NCBI GenBank assembly: GCA_016928455.1
Contig: JAFGKP010000085.1
Span: 1-17,201, forward strand
DNA: 17,201 nt
Source of the DNA: Methanomicrobia archaeon
GTDB lineage: Archaea; Halobacteriota; Syntropharchaeia; Alkanophagales; Methanospirareceae
Direction of reading: 5' to 3'
Below, piece after piece: positions 1 to 7,117 of the stretch (the stretch's first letter is position 1; every line of letters begins with the position of its first letter). The notes beneath the pieces were generated by a model that saw only the letters and a program-made list of their open reading frames with translations, made no database searches and had not been told where the DNA came from. A program made the translations under genes and the position numbers.

Positions 1-69
1 ACCAGCCATCGGAAGACTGCGCAATCGATAGATCAGGTCGCTTTTCCGGGGCACTATCTCTCGATTCAT
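1..69 (-). CDS. Possible 5' end of a leftward gene, cut by the window edge
   Basis: An ATG at 69-67 on the minus strand opens a frame without stops to the window edge, giving 23 residues that begin MNREIVPRKSDLIYRLRSL. A short purine stretch (GGCAGGAAA) lies directly upstream and could be a weak ribosome site. The peptide is charged and has no membrane helix. It is too short to assign to a family. It would be transcribed divergently from the glycosyltransferase at 336. Twenty-three open codons can occur by chance, so this is a tentative call. Confidence 0.35.
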   Translation of the reverse strand, partial: MNREIVPRKSDLIYRLRSLPMAG

Positions 70-335
70 TTTCCTGCCGCCGCGAGAAAAACCGTGCGCG
101 GTTAAGCTGTGTTTCCCGCGCATTACCTTTACCAAAGCGGGCTCTTCTTCTTAAATCTACCGTTTCATTGCCGCTCAACGAATGCTCTGAAACGGATAGA
201 AAAAAAAACCGCTGCTTGATTTCAGATCACTGATATTGCGGCTGCGGAGCAGGAATAAGAACGGCACAAGAGAACGATACAACAGCCATCCGATTAGGTG
301 TGGTGGCAAATTTTAAAAAGCTGGCGAGCATATGA
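70..335. promoter_or_regulatory. Divergent intergenic region with a TATA-like box for the 336 gene
   Basis: This gene-free stretch has an A-run at about 200-209. TTTTAAAA at 311-318 is a good archaeal TATA candidate for the rightward gene. Its centre is about 26 bp before position 340, so transcription would begin at or close to the ATG at 336 and the transcript would be leaderless or nearly so. No strong Shine-Dalgarno sequence precedes 336. No hairpin or repeat was seen in the rest. Confidence 0.4.
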
Positions 336-2312
336 ATGAGAAGAACCATGATCCTTGGGGTGCTTTTCATCCTCGTGAGCTTCCTGCTCGGTCTTTCGCT
401 CTCCTTTCTCCTCTCGTATCCGTTTCATCGCCTCGAGCGCGCGCTGGTCGCCTTCGTCATGGGCCACGCCGTCTCGATCTGGGTCGTGTTCATTTTCGCT
501 GCGGTTCTGGGCTCGTTGAGCTCCGAGAGTATTTTGCCTTGTATCGCCATTTGCGCCGTTGTCTCGGCCCTGCTGCTGGGGGTCACCAAACAGGCAGGTA
601 ACTGGAGTTACGATACTCTGAAGCGGAACTGGTGCGCGAGCCTGCGGGGAGACAAACCTGCGCTCGCGTTCTTTAGTGCTCTTCTCCTGTACGTGCTGTT
701 CATGAACTGGTACGGCGTCTTTCGCCTGGACGCCGCGGGAAACTGGTATGCATTTCACACTGTCTGGGCCGACTATCCCTGGCACACCTCGTTGATCACC
801 GCACTGGCGTACAGCGAGACGTTCACCTTTCCCGTGCAGAATCCGCAGTTCCCCGGCACGCCGACACACTATCCCCTCATCTTCGATTTCTACTCCGCCA
901 TCCTGATGAAAACGGGCTTTACGCTGCGGAGTTCGATCCTCGTGCCCAATATTTGCTTCCAGCTCGCACTCTTCGGGCTGCTCTATTACCTCGCCGTTCG
1001 GGTGACCAATTCAAAAGCCGCGGGTGCCGGTGCGACGGCCATCTTCATCTTCGCGGGGTTTCCCGCAGGGCTCCAGGATATCAACATCCACTTTCTCAAC
1101 CCGATCTACGCGGTGATCATGCCACAGCGTACCGCGATCATCGGCCTGGCGACCTCATTCGTGGTGTATCTGCTGCTTTATCACGCGCTCTTTTCTGAGT
1201 ACCGAGGGGCAGCACGCGAACGGTATAAAGCAGTCTTCGCTGCCGGTGCGCTTATCGGCCTGCTCCCGTATATTCATGCGCATTCGTTCATGGCGACCGG
1301 GTTTGTGGGGCTCTGTCTCACGGGTTTTACACTGGTCGCGAGAAAGGACTGGCGAACGCCGGGCTTCTTCTTCCTGCCACTCTTGCTCCTCGCCCTGCCG
1401 CAGGTGCTACAGATCCGGAGCGGTGTCTCAGACGGGTTTTTCGTCTTCTTCCCCGGTTGGACTGATACCAACCGAGATTTGATCATGAGCTACGACTGGT
1501 CGTGCGCCGCAGCCTTGCTCTCGTCAGCGGTAAAATCCACCCTGCTTCTGGAGACCTTCTGGGCGCTCAATGCCGGCGGGCTCTTCATCCTCTTTACCGT
1601 TGGGTTATTCAAAGCTAAGGAGGGGGCCAAAATCTTCTCTGTACCCTTCCTTCTTCTCTTCGTGCTCGCGAATCTCGTCAAGTTCCAGCCGTGGTATTTC
1701 GACAATTACAAGCTCTTGATTCACTGGCTGGCAGTTACCTGTGCGTTGGCGCCGCTGGCGTTATTGTGGGTTCGCGAGCTCACAGGCGGTCGCGCAAAGA
1801 CCGTTGTTGCGGTGGTGCTTGCTGCGGTGCTCTTTGGAAGCACGATCTTCGGGCTCGTCACGCACGCCTCCATGCTCGAGCAGCGGTACGTGATATGGTC
1901 TGGCGATGAGATCGCGATGGCCGGGTGGCTTCGCGAGAACACACCGCCAGAGGCGTTGTTCTTGACGAGTACCACGCATAACCACCCGATTCCGTCGTTA
2001 ACCGGAAGAGCGCGGGTGATGGGCTATGAGGGCTGGCTGTGGTCGCATGGTATTCCGTGGACGAGTATGAACGAACGGAAAGCGGCTATGGAGGCGATGT
2101 ACGATGGGGATTATTCGCGCCTCCAGGAATATGGCGTGGACTACATCTGCATCGGGCCGTATGAACGAGCGTTCGCGCTGGAAAATCACTTTGATATGAA
2201 CGAAAAAGCTTTTGAGGACGAATCAAAGTTCCACCTGGTGTACGAACAGGAACTGGATGGTGAGCGCTGGCGGATCTACGAAGTGATCAAAACGCCCAGT
2301 AGCCCTGTGTGA
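336..2312 (+). CDS. Polytopic membrane protein, probable GT-C-type glycosyltransferase
   Basis: This 658-residue protein has about a dozen hydrophobic helices in its first 520 residues and a soluble C-terminal tail of about 130 residues. The first large loop after the N-terminal helices holds DYPWH (146-150), followed by a Pro- and His-rich stretch. An acidic residue in the first external loop is the usual catalytic position of GT-C enzymes, which use lipid-linked sugars on the outer face of the membrane. The soluble tail (about 530-650) resembles the C-terminal domain of PMT/ArnT-like archaeal proteins. The start was chosen at 336 over an out-of-frame ATG at 332 and an in-frame ATG at 348; a TATA box at 311-318 suggests a leaderless message. 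The 3' end overlaps the convergent PIG-V-like gene by 26 bp. The GT-C assignment is inferred from topology and motif placement; donor and acceptor are unknown. A role in surface glycan or N-glycan assembly is plausible given the neighbour. Confidence 0.6.
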   Translation: MRRTMILGVLFILVSFLLGLSLSFLLSYPFHRLERALVAFVMGHAVSIWVVFIFAAVLGSLSSESILPCIAICAVVSALLLGVTKQAGNWSYDTLKRNWCASLRGDKPALAFFSALLLYVLFMNWYGVFRLDAAGNWYAFHTVWADYPWHTSLITALAYSETFTFPVQNPQFPGTPTHYPLIFDFYSAILMKTGFTLRSSILVPNICFQLALFGLLYYLAVRVTNSKAAGAGATAIFIFAGFPAGLQDINIHFLNPIYAVIMPQRTAIIGLATSFVVYLLLYHALFSEYRGAARERYKAVFAAGALIGLLPYIHAHSFMATGFVGLCLTGFTLVARKDWRTPGFFFLPLLLLALPQVLQIRSGVSDGFFVFFPGWTDTNRDLIMSYDWSCAAALLSSAVKSTLLLETFWALNAGGLFILFTVGLFKAKEGAKIFSVPFLLLFVLANLVKFQPWYFDNYKLLIHWLAVTCALAPLALLWVRELTGGRAKTVVAVVLAAVLFGSTIFGLVTHASMLEQRYVIWSGDEIAMAGWLRENTPPEALFLTSTTHNHPIPSLTGRARVMGYEGWLWSHGIPWTSMNERKAAMEAMYDGDYSRLQEYGVDYICIGPYERAFALENHFDMNEKAFEDESKFHLVYEQELDGERWRIYEVIKTPSSPV

Positions 2313-3402
2313 AGAGCACGAGGAAGAAGCTGAAGAAGAGCAAAAAGGCGATGGTCATGACGTAGTGCCATTCCTGACGCTTATCTGCCACCACCGCAAA
2401 GATCATGAAGAGCGGAAACAGAGAGAGTGCATAGCGGGGCATGCTCAGCCAGTAACTGGTCGAGGCAACCATGAGCCAGGTGAGAAGCATATAAATGATA
2501 TATGATGGGCGCAGTTTGATGAATAGCGCGTAAATCGTGCAGAATAAGCCTAAGATCCCGAAGACTACTTCTGCACCACCAACAAGCACTTTTTCCACCG
2601 GCTCACGCCAAAAAATGCTCGCCAGAGCGCCCACAAGCCCTTCCCACGGTGGTGCGAGCTGTTTGTACCAGTGCTCGTGCTGAACTTCTAGGAACGCAAG
2701 CGGGGTGCCATACACCCAGTAATTTACGGCGAGATAAACGAGAAAACCGAGACAGATCATACCGATGAACGTGAGATCCTTTAACTGCTGCGCTATCGGG
2801 GGTTTCGGGTGCTCTGCGTGCTGTGTATGATATTCCCAGAGTAGTGCGGGCACGAGCACCAGCCCGGTCATCCGGGTAGTTGCGGCAAGCGCACCCAGCA
2901 CGCCCGCCACGGACCACTTCGCCTTTCGCGCATAGTAGAAGCTGCCAATCGCCAAGAGCAGAAAGAGACTTTCGGTATAACCGGCAATCAAGAAGTAGGA
3001 GGTGGGGAAGATCGAAAAGAAGAAGACGCTCTGCAGTGCTGTACTCTCTGCATAATCGATTCGTGCGAGTTTGTAGAGGTAGAAGCATGCGAGGAGCGAG
3101 GCAAGATTCGAGACGATAAGTGCGGCGAGTTCGTAGTTGCCCACCCCTGCGGCGGCGAGCCGTATCAAGAATGGATAGAGCGGCAGAAAAACGATGAAAT
3201 AGCGATTCTCGCCCACTGCGGTGTAACCGCTTTCTGCGATCGCCACGTAATGCGGCGCGTCCCACCGGTTCCAGAGCGAGATGAAGTCGCAGGATTGATT
3301 GTGTAAGACTATCCAGGCTATCAGGGCCAATATAAACGCGAAGAACTTTATTGCGAGCACGATAGCGCTTATCTCAACTAGTGCCTTCTTCTCGATAGCC
3401 AT
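2287..3402 (-). CDS. PIG-V-like mannosyltransferase (GT-C membrane glycosyltransferase)
   Basis: This 371-residue polytopic protein resembles the PIG-V/GPI mannosyltransferase II family (GT-C fold). LWNRWDAPHY at residues 43-52 matches the WD.xHY signature of the first external loop, whose Asp is the expected catalytic residue. Further family-like features are the FLPLYPFLIR stretch after that loop, FPTSYFLIAGYTESLFLL in a mid helix and ATTRMTGLVLVPALL soon after. Family members transfer a sugar, usually mannose, from a polyprenyl-phosphate donor; archaeal members are mostly uncharacterised. Eight or more membrane helices run to the C-terminus. GGGGGA lies about 7 bases before the ATG at 3402 and supports this start. 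It converges on and overlaps the upstream GT-C-like gene by 26 bp, and its start lies 38 bp downstream of the fumarase stop on the same strand, so it could be read from the fumarase promoter. Confidence 0.75.
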   Translation of the reverse strand: MAIEKKALVEISAIVLAIKFFAFILALIAWIVLHNQSCDFISLWNRWDAPHYVAIAESGYTAVGENRYFIVFLPLYPFLIRLAAAGVGNYELAALIVSNLASLLACFYLYKLARIDYAESTALQSVFFFSIFPTSYFLIAGYTESLFLLLAIGSFYYARKAKWSVAGVLGALAATTRMTGLVLVPALLWEYHTQHAEHPKPPIAQQLKDLTFIGMICLGFLVYLAVNYWVYGTPLAFLEVQHEHWYKQLAPPWEGLVGALASIFWREPVEKVLVGGAEVVFGILGLFCTIYALFIKLRPSYIIYMLLTWLMVASTSYWLSMPRYALSLFPLFMIFAVVADKRQEWHYVMTIAFLLFFSFFLVLFTQGYWAF

Positions 3403-3440
3403 TTATTATGTCCCCCATTCGTTCGCGGAGGAGCGTCAGT

Positions 3441-4340
3441 TCACCGATTTCTTACGTATTTATACTCGACCTTGCCGTCGGCGTGGATGGTCGCACTCGC
3501 CTGCCGCGCGGACCAGCACTGGAAATTCACTGCTACGGGTAGACCGGTGATATGTGTCCCCGCAGTCTCGATGTGCACGTCGAGCGCCGTTGTAGCACCG
3601 CCCAACCCCATCGGCCCGATCCCCGTCCGGTTCACCGCGTCCAGCAGTTCCGTTTCGAGTCGCGCGATCCGATCTTCTTTATTCCTTTCGCCAATCGGCC
3701 GTAACACCGCGAGCTTCGCTAACTTCATCGCCAGATCTGTCGAGCCGCCCACGCCCACACCTACGATTGTCGGCGGACAGGGCTTCCCGCCTGCCTCGAC
3801 CACGGTCTCCAGAACAAACGCCTTGATCGCGTTCAGCGCTTCTTCGTTCTGACGGGGCGTGAGCATTGTGAACCTGCTCATGTTCTCCGAGCCGCCACCT
3901 TTCGGGAAGACGGTGAGCTCAAGGCCGTCCAGCGCGGGATCCACAGCATAGTTAATGTAGGGTATTTTGTCCCCGAGATTCCCACCCGCGCCTTGTCGTG
4001 TGATGGGATCGACAACGTTCGAGCGTAAGGGGATCTGCTCTGTGGCCGCCGCAACACCTTCGCGGATACCCGCCTCTACATCGCCAAGGTTCAGCGATTC
4101 AGATAGCCGTCCGAGCTTCAGGAAGACAATGGGGAGCCCGGTATCCTGGCAGATCGGCCGCTGCAGGTACTCGGCCAACCGGATATTCTCGAGCATCGCC
4201 GCGAGCTGCACCCGCGCGATCTCGCTCGTCTCGCGCTCGTACGCGCTTCTCAAGGCAGCGTTGACATCCTCGGGTAATGACGTCTCAGCGCGCTGTAAAA
4301 GGTTAACGGTAACCTCCTTTATCCTTTCTTTCGTGATCAT
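3441..4340 (-). CDS. fumA: Fumarate hydratase alpha subunit (class I, Fe-S)
   Basis: This cytoplasmic enzyme subunit catalyses reversible hydration of fumarate to malate with a separate beta subunit (class I, oxygen-sensitive). Its 299 residues are full length for an alpha subunit. Hallmarks are CQDTG at 64-68, KGGGSEN at 147-153, PCPPTIVGVGVGG at 187-199, GPMGLGG at 242-248 and FQCWSAR near the C-terminus. The three cysteines C64, C188 and C275 are the expected ligands of the [4Fe-4S] cluster. No beta subunit lies on either side: the next gene downstream is the PIG-V-like glycosyltransferase. In anaerobic archaea the enzyme usually works in a partial TCA path for 2-oxoglutarate or in fumarate recycling. 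There is no clear ribosome site before the ATG at 4340, and a TATA box centred about 26 bases upstream points to a leaderless transcript. The close homologue alternative, L(+)-tartrate dehydratase alpha (TtdA), cannot be excluded by sequence alone. Confidence 0.9.
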   Translation of the reverse strand: MITKERIKEVTVNLLQRAETSLPEDVNAALRSAYERETSEIARVQLAAMLENIRLAEYLQRPICQDTGLPIVFLKLGRLSESLNLGDVEAGIREGVAAATEQIPLRSNVVDPITRQGAGGNLGDKIPYINYAVDPALDGLELTVFPKGGGSENMSRFTMLTPRQNEEALNAIKAFVLETVVEAGGKPCPPTIVGVGVGGSTDLAMKLAKLAVLRPIGERNKEDRIARLETELLDAVNRTGIGPMGLGGATTALDVHIETAGTHITGLPVAVNFQCWSARQASATIHADGKVEYKYVRNR

Positions 4341-4362
4341 CTATCTGCTTGCTACACGCGAC

Positions 4363-4371
4363 TTAAAAGAA
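4363..4371 (-). promoter_or_regulatory. TATA box of the fumarase alpha gene
   Basis: On the minus strand the sequence reads CTTTTAAGT, centred about 26 bases before the A of the fumarase ATG. That distance matches the usual archaeal TATA-to-start spacing, so transcription should begin at or next to the start codon, in agreement with the missing Shine-Dalgarno site. Confidence 0.45.
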
Positions 4372-4402
4372 CGTGTGGGCATATCCCCTATGAGTGGAAT
4401 AG

Positions 4403-6271
4403 TTATGGTATTAGCTTAAGCCACCCATGTATAAGCATAACGATCAAATATAAAGCGAAAAAGAGCAGCACCAGGAGCACTGCAGTGCCGATGCTTACGC
4501 TGGTGATTGGTTCTTCAATTGGTTGACTCTTTACTTTCTCCAAATCTCGCTCATAATACTTATATAGCGGATGGATTACCAAGTTGAACAGTAAAACAAA
4601 AGGTTTAATCAGCGCTACACCTATCAGATCAATAATCACTCTGGGCCCCCTTATTGGATCCCTAAAGAACCTGACGAACATATCTACAATTTTGAAAACA
4701 CCGTTTTCCATCGCATGTGCAAAACCCATTAATGGCTTCTCGCAGAACCATATAAATCCTCTACCCGCCGTTCTATACAGATAATCTATGTCATACGTTA
4801 TCTTATCATGAGGCGCGAAGAAGCCCAGCATGAAGAACAGAATAACGGTCATTAGCAGCAATTGGATAACTCCAAATGTATGTCCCGCTTCGTATGCGTG
4901 GTAGTGTAACGCAGCCTCTTGATACGGTAGGAGTGCATAAAGCACTTTTGGGTATACCCCGATAACGATACAAAGAAAAGCGGTAACACACATCGGAACG
5001 AGCATGGGTAATGGCGCTTCTTTCGCTTCTATCTCTTCATTCTTACTGAAAAAGGCGAAGTACGTGAGCTTTAAAAACGATATAAGCGTGCCTACTGAAC
5101 CCAAGGTTAACGCGGTTGTAAGAATAACCCCAGTATGCCCTCCTTCCAATAACTGCGCCGCGTGTATTACCATCCCTTTGCTCACATAGCCGTTAAACCC
5201 CACAACACCAGAGATAGAAAGAGCCGCAATCACACAGGTTACCATCGTCACCGGCATCTTCTTCGCCAGTCCTCCAAGTTCTGTGAGGTTATTTTTCCCC
5301 GTCGCATATATCACTGCTCCCATGCACATGAACAGCGTTGTCTTGAACAACAGATTGTTGAAGAGATGTGCAATTGACCCATTTATCGCTATCTCAGTTA
5401 CTAATCCAGATGCCATCCCCACCCCGGCCACCATATAACCCAACTGGCTCACAATGTGATACGAGAGGAGCTTTCTCACGTCGTTCTGTAATATTGCAAA
5501 TATAACGCCATAGAGACACATCGCGCCACCCATATATGCTACCGCTTCCACACCCGAAAATGTCCTCGCAAGCATGTATATACCGGTCTTTGTCGTGAAT
5601 ATGGACAGGAAAATGGTGCCGGCTATCGTTGCCTTGGGATATGAATCGGGCAGCCAGGTATGAAGTGGGATGAATGCGACGTTTACTCCTATCCCGAGGA
5701 GCAATAAAAAGTATCCCACGCCGGGTTTCACCGGACCCAAAGTGATGACATTTGTATTCACATAGTGCATGATTACCCCAGCAAGAAGAGCGGCTCCACC
5801 AAACAGATGAAACAGAATATATCGCATCCCCGCATCTCTCGCCCTCCTCGAACCCTCATACCAAATCAATCCCAGGGAGGAGAACGCCATTATCTCCCAG
5901 AAGATGTACAACGTGAAGAAGTCCCCGGCAAATACCGCACCTAAGGCGCTTCCCATATATAACAACGCACATACGTATTGCCCCGTCTCCTCTACCGTGC
6001 TAATTGAGTATACTATCGCAGCACCACCCGCCAGTGCAAATATATACCCCATGATCAAGCTCAGCCTATCAGCCTGCAAAAGTATCAAATCAACTCCAGG
6101 CAGAATAGGTAATATCCAGCCTGTTTGGGGTTTTAGTAGCGCAACGTTCGCCACGCAGAGAACTGCTAAAGCAACAAGAAAAATCCTTCTCGCGCGACCT
6201 TTTCCAAGCAAGGGGATCGACGCTGCCCCTAAAAAGATAATGATAAAAGGGGGTAGAGCAAAATCAATCAT
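4403..6271 (-). CDS. Large antiporter-like membrane subunit (NuoL/MrpD superfamily, long C-terminal arm)
   Basis: This proton/sodium-translocating subunit of the Mrp antiporter/complex I superfamily has 622 residues, longer than MrpD (about 500) and close to NuoL. The antiporter core covers about 1-450. Key residues are visible: E126 in FWEIMAF (helix 5), K228 in FTTKTGIY (helix 7), H302 and K310 in AHLFNNLLFK (helix 8 area) and K365 in GYVSKG (helix 12). IPLHTWLPDS (201-210) is a family signature. After a helix at about 468-486, a polar, amphipathic stretch (about 490-590) is followed by a last helix at 593-616, a layout like the lateral arm and final helix of NuoL. A GGAGGGG ribosome site precedes the ATG, which overlaps the stop of the 65-residue gene by 8 bp, implying coupled translation. 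A partial paralogue lies at 10304. The partner complex is unknown; Mrp-like or Fpo/hydrogenase-linked roles are both possible. Confidence 0.85.
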   Translation of the reverse strand: MIDFALPPFIIIFLGAASIPLLGKGRARRIFLVALAVLCVANVALLKPQTGWILPILPGVDLILLQADRLSLIMGYIFALAGGAAIVYSISTVEETGQYVCALLYMGSALGAVFAGDFFTLYIFWEIMAFSSLGLIWYEGSRRARDAGMRYILFHLFGGAALLAGVIMHYVNTNVITLGPVKPGVGYFLLLLGIGVNVAFIPLHTWLPDSYPKATIAGTIFLSIFTTKTGIYMLARTFSGVEAVAYMGGAMCLYGVIFAILQNDVRKLLSYHIVSQLGYMVAGVGMASGLVTEIAINGSIAHLFNNLLFKTTLFMCMGAVIYATGKNNLTELGGLAKKMPVTMVTCVIAALSISGVVGFNGYVSKGMVIHAAQLLEGGHTGVILTTALTLGSVGTLISFLKLTYFAFFSKNEEIEAKEAPLPMLVPMCVTAFLCIVIGVYPKVLYALLPYQEAALHYHAYEAGHTFGVIQLLLMTVILFFMLGFFAPHDKITYDIDYLYRTAGRGFIWFCEKPLMGFAHAMENGVFKIVDMFVRFFRDPIRGPRVIIDLIGVALIKPFVLLFNLVIHPLYKYYERDLEKVKSQPIEEPITSVSIGTAVLLVLLFFALYLIVMLIHGWLKLIP

Positions 6272-6461
6272 CCTGCTTCCCCTCCTTTTGGATTAAGGAT
6301 AATATCTTCGCAAGGAGCATGAAAAGGCCAACTCCTGCCGCACCGTATAGAACGCCTGTAAAGTACTCTGAATGCCGGTCTATGATAAATACGAATACTG
6401 CTGATACCACTATGATCACAGACACAAGCAGTATGAGCAATCCTTTCAGTTTTTTATCCAT
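6264..6461 (-). CDS. Small two-helix membrane protein, partner of the 622-residue antiporter subunit
   Basis: This 65-residue protein has two predicted membrane helices (about 7-27 and 35-55) and a charged C-terminal tail, KEGKQDD. It sits directly upstream of the 622-residue antiporter-like subunit and overlaps it by 8 bp, so the two are almost certainly translated together. I do not recognise the family. Small two- or three-helix subunits (MrpF, MrpG, NuoK-like) are common in Mrp and complex I assemblies, but this protein lacks the membrane Glu residues expected of NuoK/MrpC. A structural accessory role is inferred from position. The GGTGGT before the ATG is a possible ribosome site. Confidence 0.7.
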   Translation of the reverse strand: MDKKLKGLLILLVSVIIVVSAVFVFIIDRHSEYFTGVLYGAAGVGLFMLLAKILSLIQKEGKQDD

Positions 6462-6667
6462 GCTTCTTTACCACCAGACCCTTGGCACACGGCGCTCCAT
6501 TACCTCATAGATCTGCACAGCTTTTCTTCAGGTTGAAAAAGGCGGACTTTACACAGATTGTGAGCCACGTGAGCCCCTCATTCGTCAGTGTTACCTGCCA
6601 TCCGAAGGCATGGACTTGCAACATAATATTTGTACTACCACATATTAAAATACCACGTATAATCGAC

Positions 6668-6680
6668 CAGTACTTCCGAA
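6668..6680 (-). promoter_or_regulatory. 13-bp promoter box, left copy (TTCGGAAGTACTG on the minus strand)
   Basis: A perfect copy of TTCGGAAGTACTG faces the leftward arm. It lies 15 bp upstream of the TATA-like TATTTTAATAT. The identical word faces the other way at 6969-6981. Its position just upstream of TATA fits an activator or transcription-factor site. Confidence 0.5.
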
Positions 6681-6968
6681 CGCCCCCCGGGGTGCATCCT
6701 TTCCCCCACGCGAGGACTCATGAGTCTGTTTTGAAGCGATGGTAAAAGAGCCTCATCTTCTCCCTGATCCCCCGCGGATCGTTAAACTGAGTCGAGGCCG
6801 CCGTTGACGACACGTAACCATGTGCCGAGAAAGGCACGAAGAGATGGATATCGAGACGGTAAAGAAAGGTGAGGGTTAAGTATGAATAGAATCAGAACGC
6901 ATAGTAAGATAGGGTGAGATGTTTTTTTCAGAGATGAGAGATGGTTCTGGTGTTCGGAACTCCATGGT

Positions 6969-6981
6969 TTCGGAAGTACTG
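6969..6981 (+). promoter_or_regulatory. 13-bp promoter box, right copy (TTCGGAAGTACTG)
   Basis: This is a perfect copy of the box at 6668-6680, facing the rightward arm and 22 bp upstream of TATATAAATAT. A further TTCGGAA half-copy starts 16 bp before it, at 6953. Matched placement at both divergent promoters suggests one regulator for both arms. Confidence 0.5.
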
Positions 6982-7003
6982 ATGATTGAAATTGAGAGAG
7001 GGA

Positions 7004-7014
7004 TATATAAATAT
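7004..7014 (+). promoter_or_regulatory. TATA box of the rightward antiporter operon
   Basis: TATATAAATAT is preceded by a purine-rich stretch (GAGAGAGGGA) that could act as a BRE. Transcription would start near 7035, leaving a leader of about 80 bases before the TTG start at 7118. Confidence 0.55.
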
Positions 7015-7117
7015 CTCTTTGCACATACACAGATATGCTGAGGCACGAGTGACACTTACATGATTATCGTGGGGGGAAGGAGAGGGGTCAGGAAAAAAGA
7101 ATAAGAGGTAGATAAGA

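Larger units (their letters stand above)
6462..7117. promoter_or_regulatory. Divergent control region between the two antiporter gene arms
   Basis: This 656-bp gap lies between divergent gene pairs. The minus-strand sequence at 6642-6652 (TATTTTAATAT) and the plus-strand sequence at 7004-7014 (TATATAAATAT) are TATA candidates for the left and right arms. The same 13-bp word, TTCGGAAGTACTG, lies upstream of each TATA in the same orientation relative to transcription. An extra TTCGGAA half-copy lies at 6953-6959. A perfect 12-bp palindrome, GACTCATGAGTC, is at 6715-6726, and a small hairpin (GTGCC/GGCAC, loop GAGAAA) at 6822-6837. The stretch at about 6830-6950 is purine-rich on the plus strand. 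No convincing gene was found; short open frames on both strands have no recognisable protein character. Confidence 0.55.

Noticed and set aside
294..869. Minus-strand open frame of 191 residues
   Set aside because: It lies opposite the N-terminal part of the GT-C-like gene, is rich in Arg, Glu and Gln with no domain character, and has no promoter or ribosome site.
3472..4419. Plus-strand open frames of 126 and 150 residues
   Set aside because: They are antisense to the well-supported fumarase alpha gene and have Ser/Pro/Arg-rich, low-information sequences.
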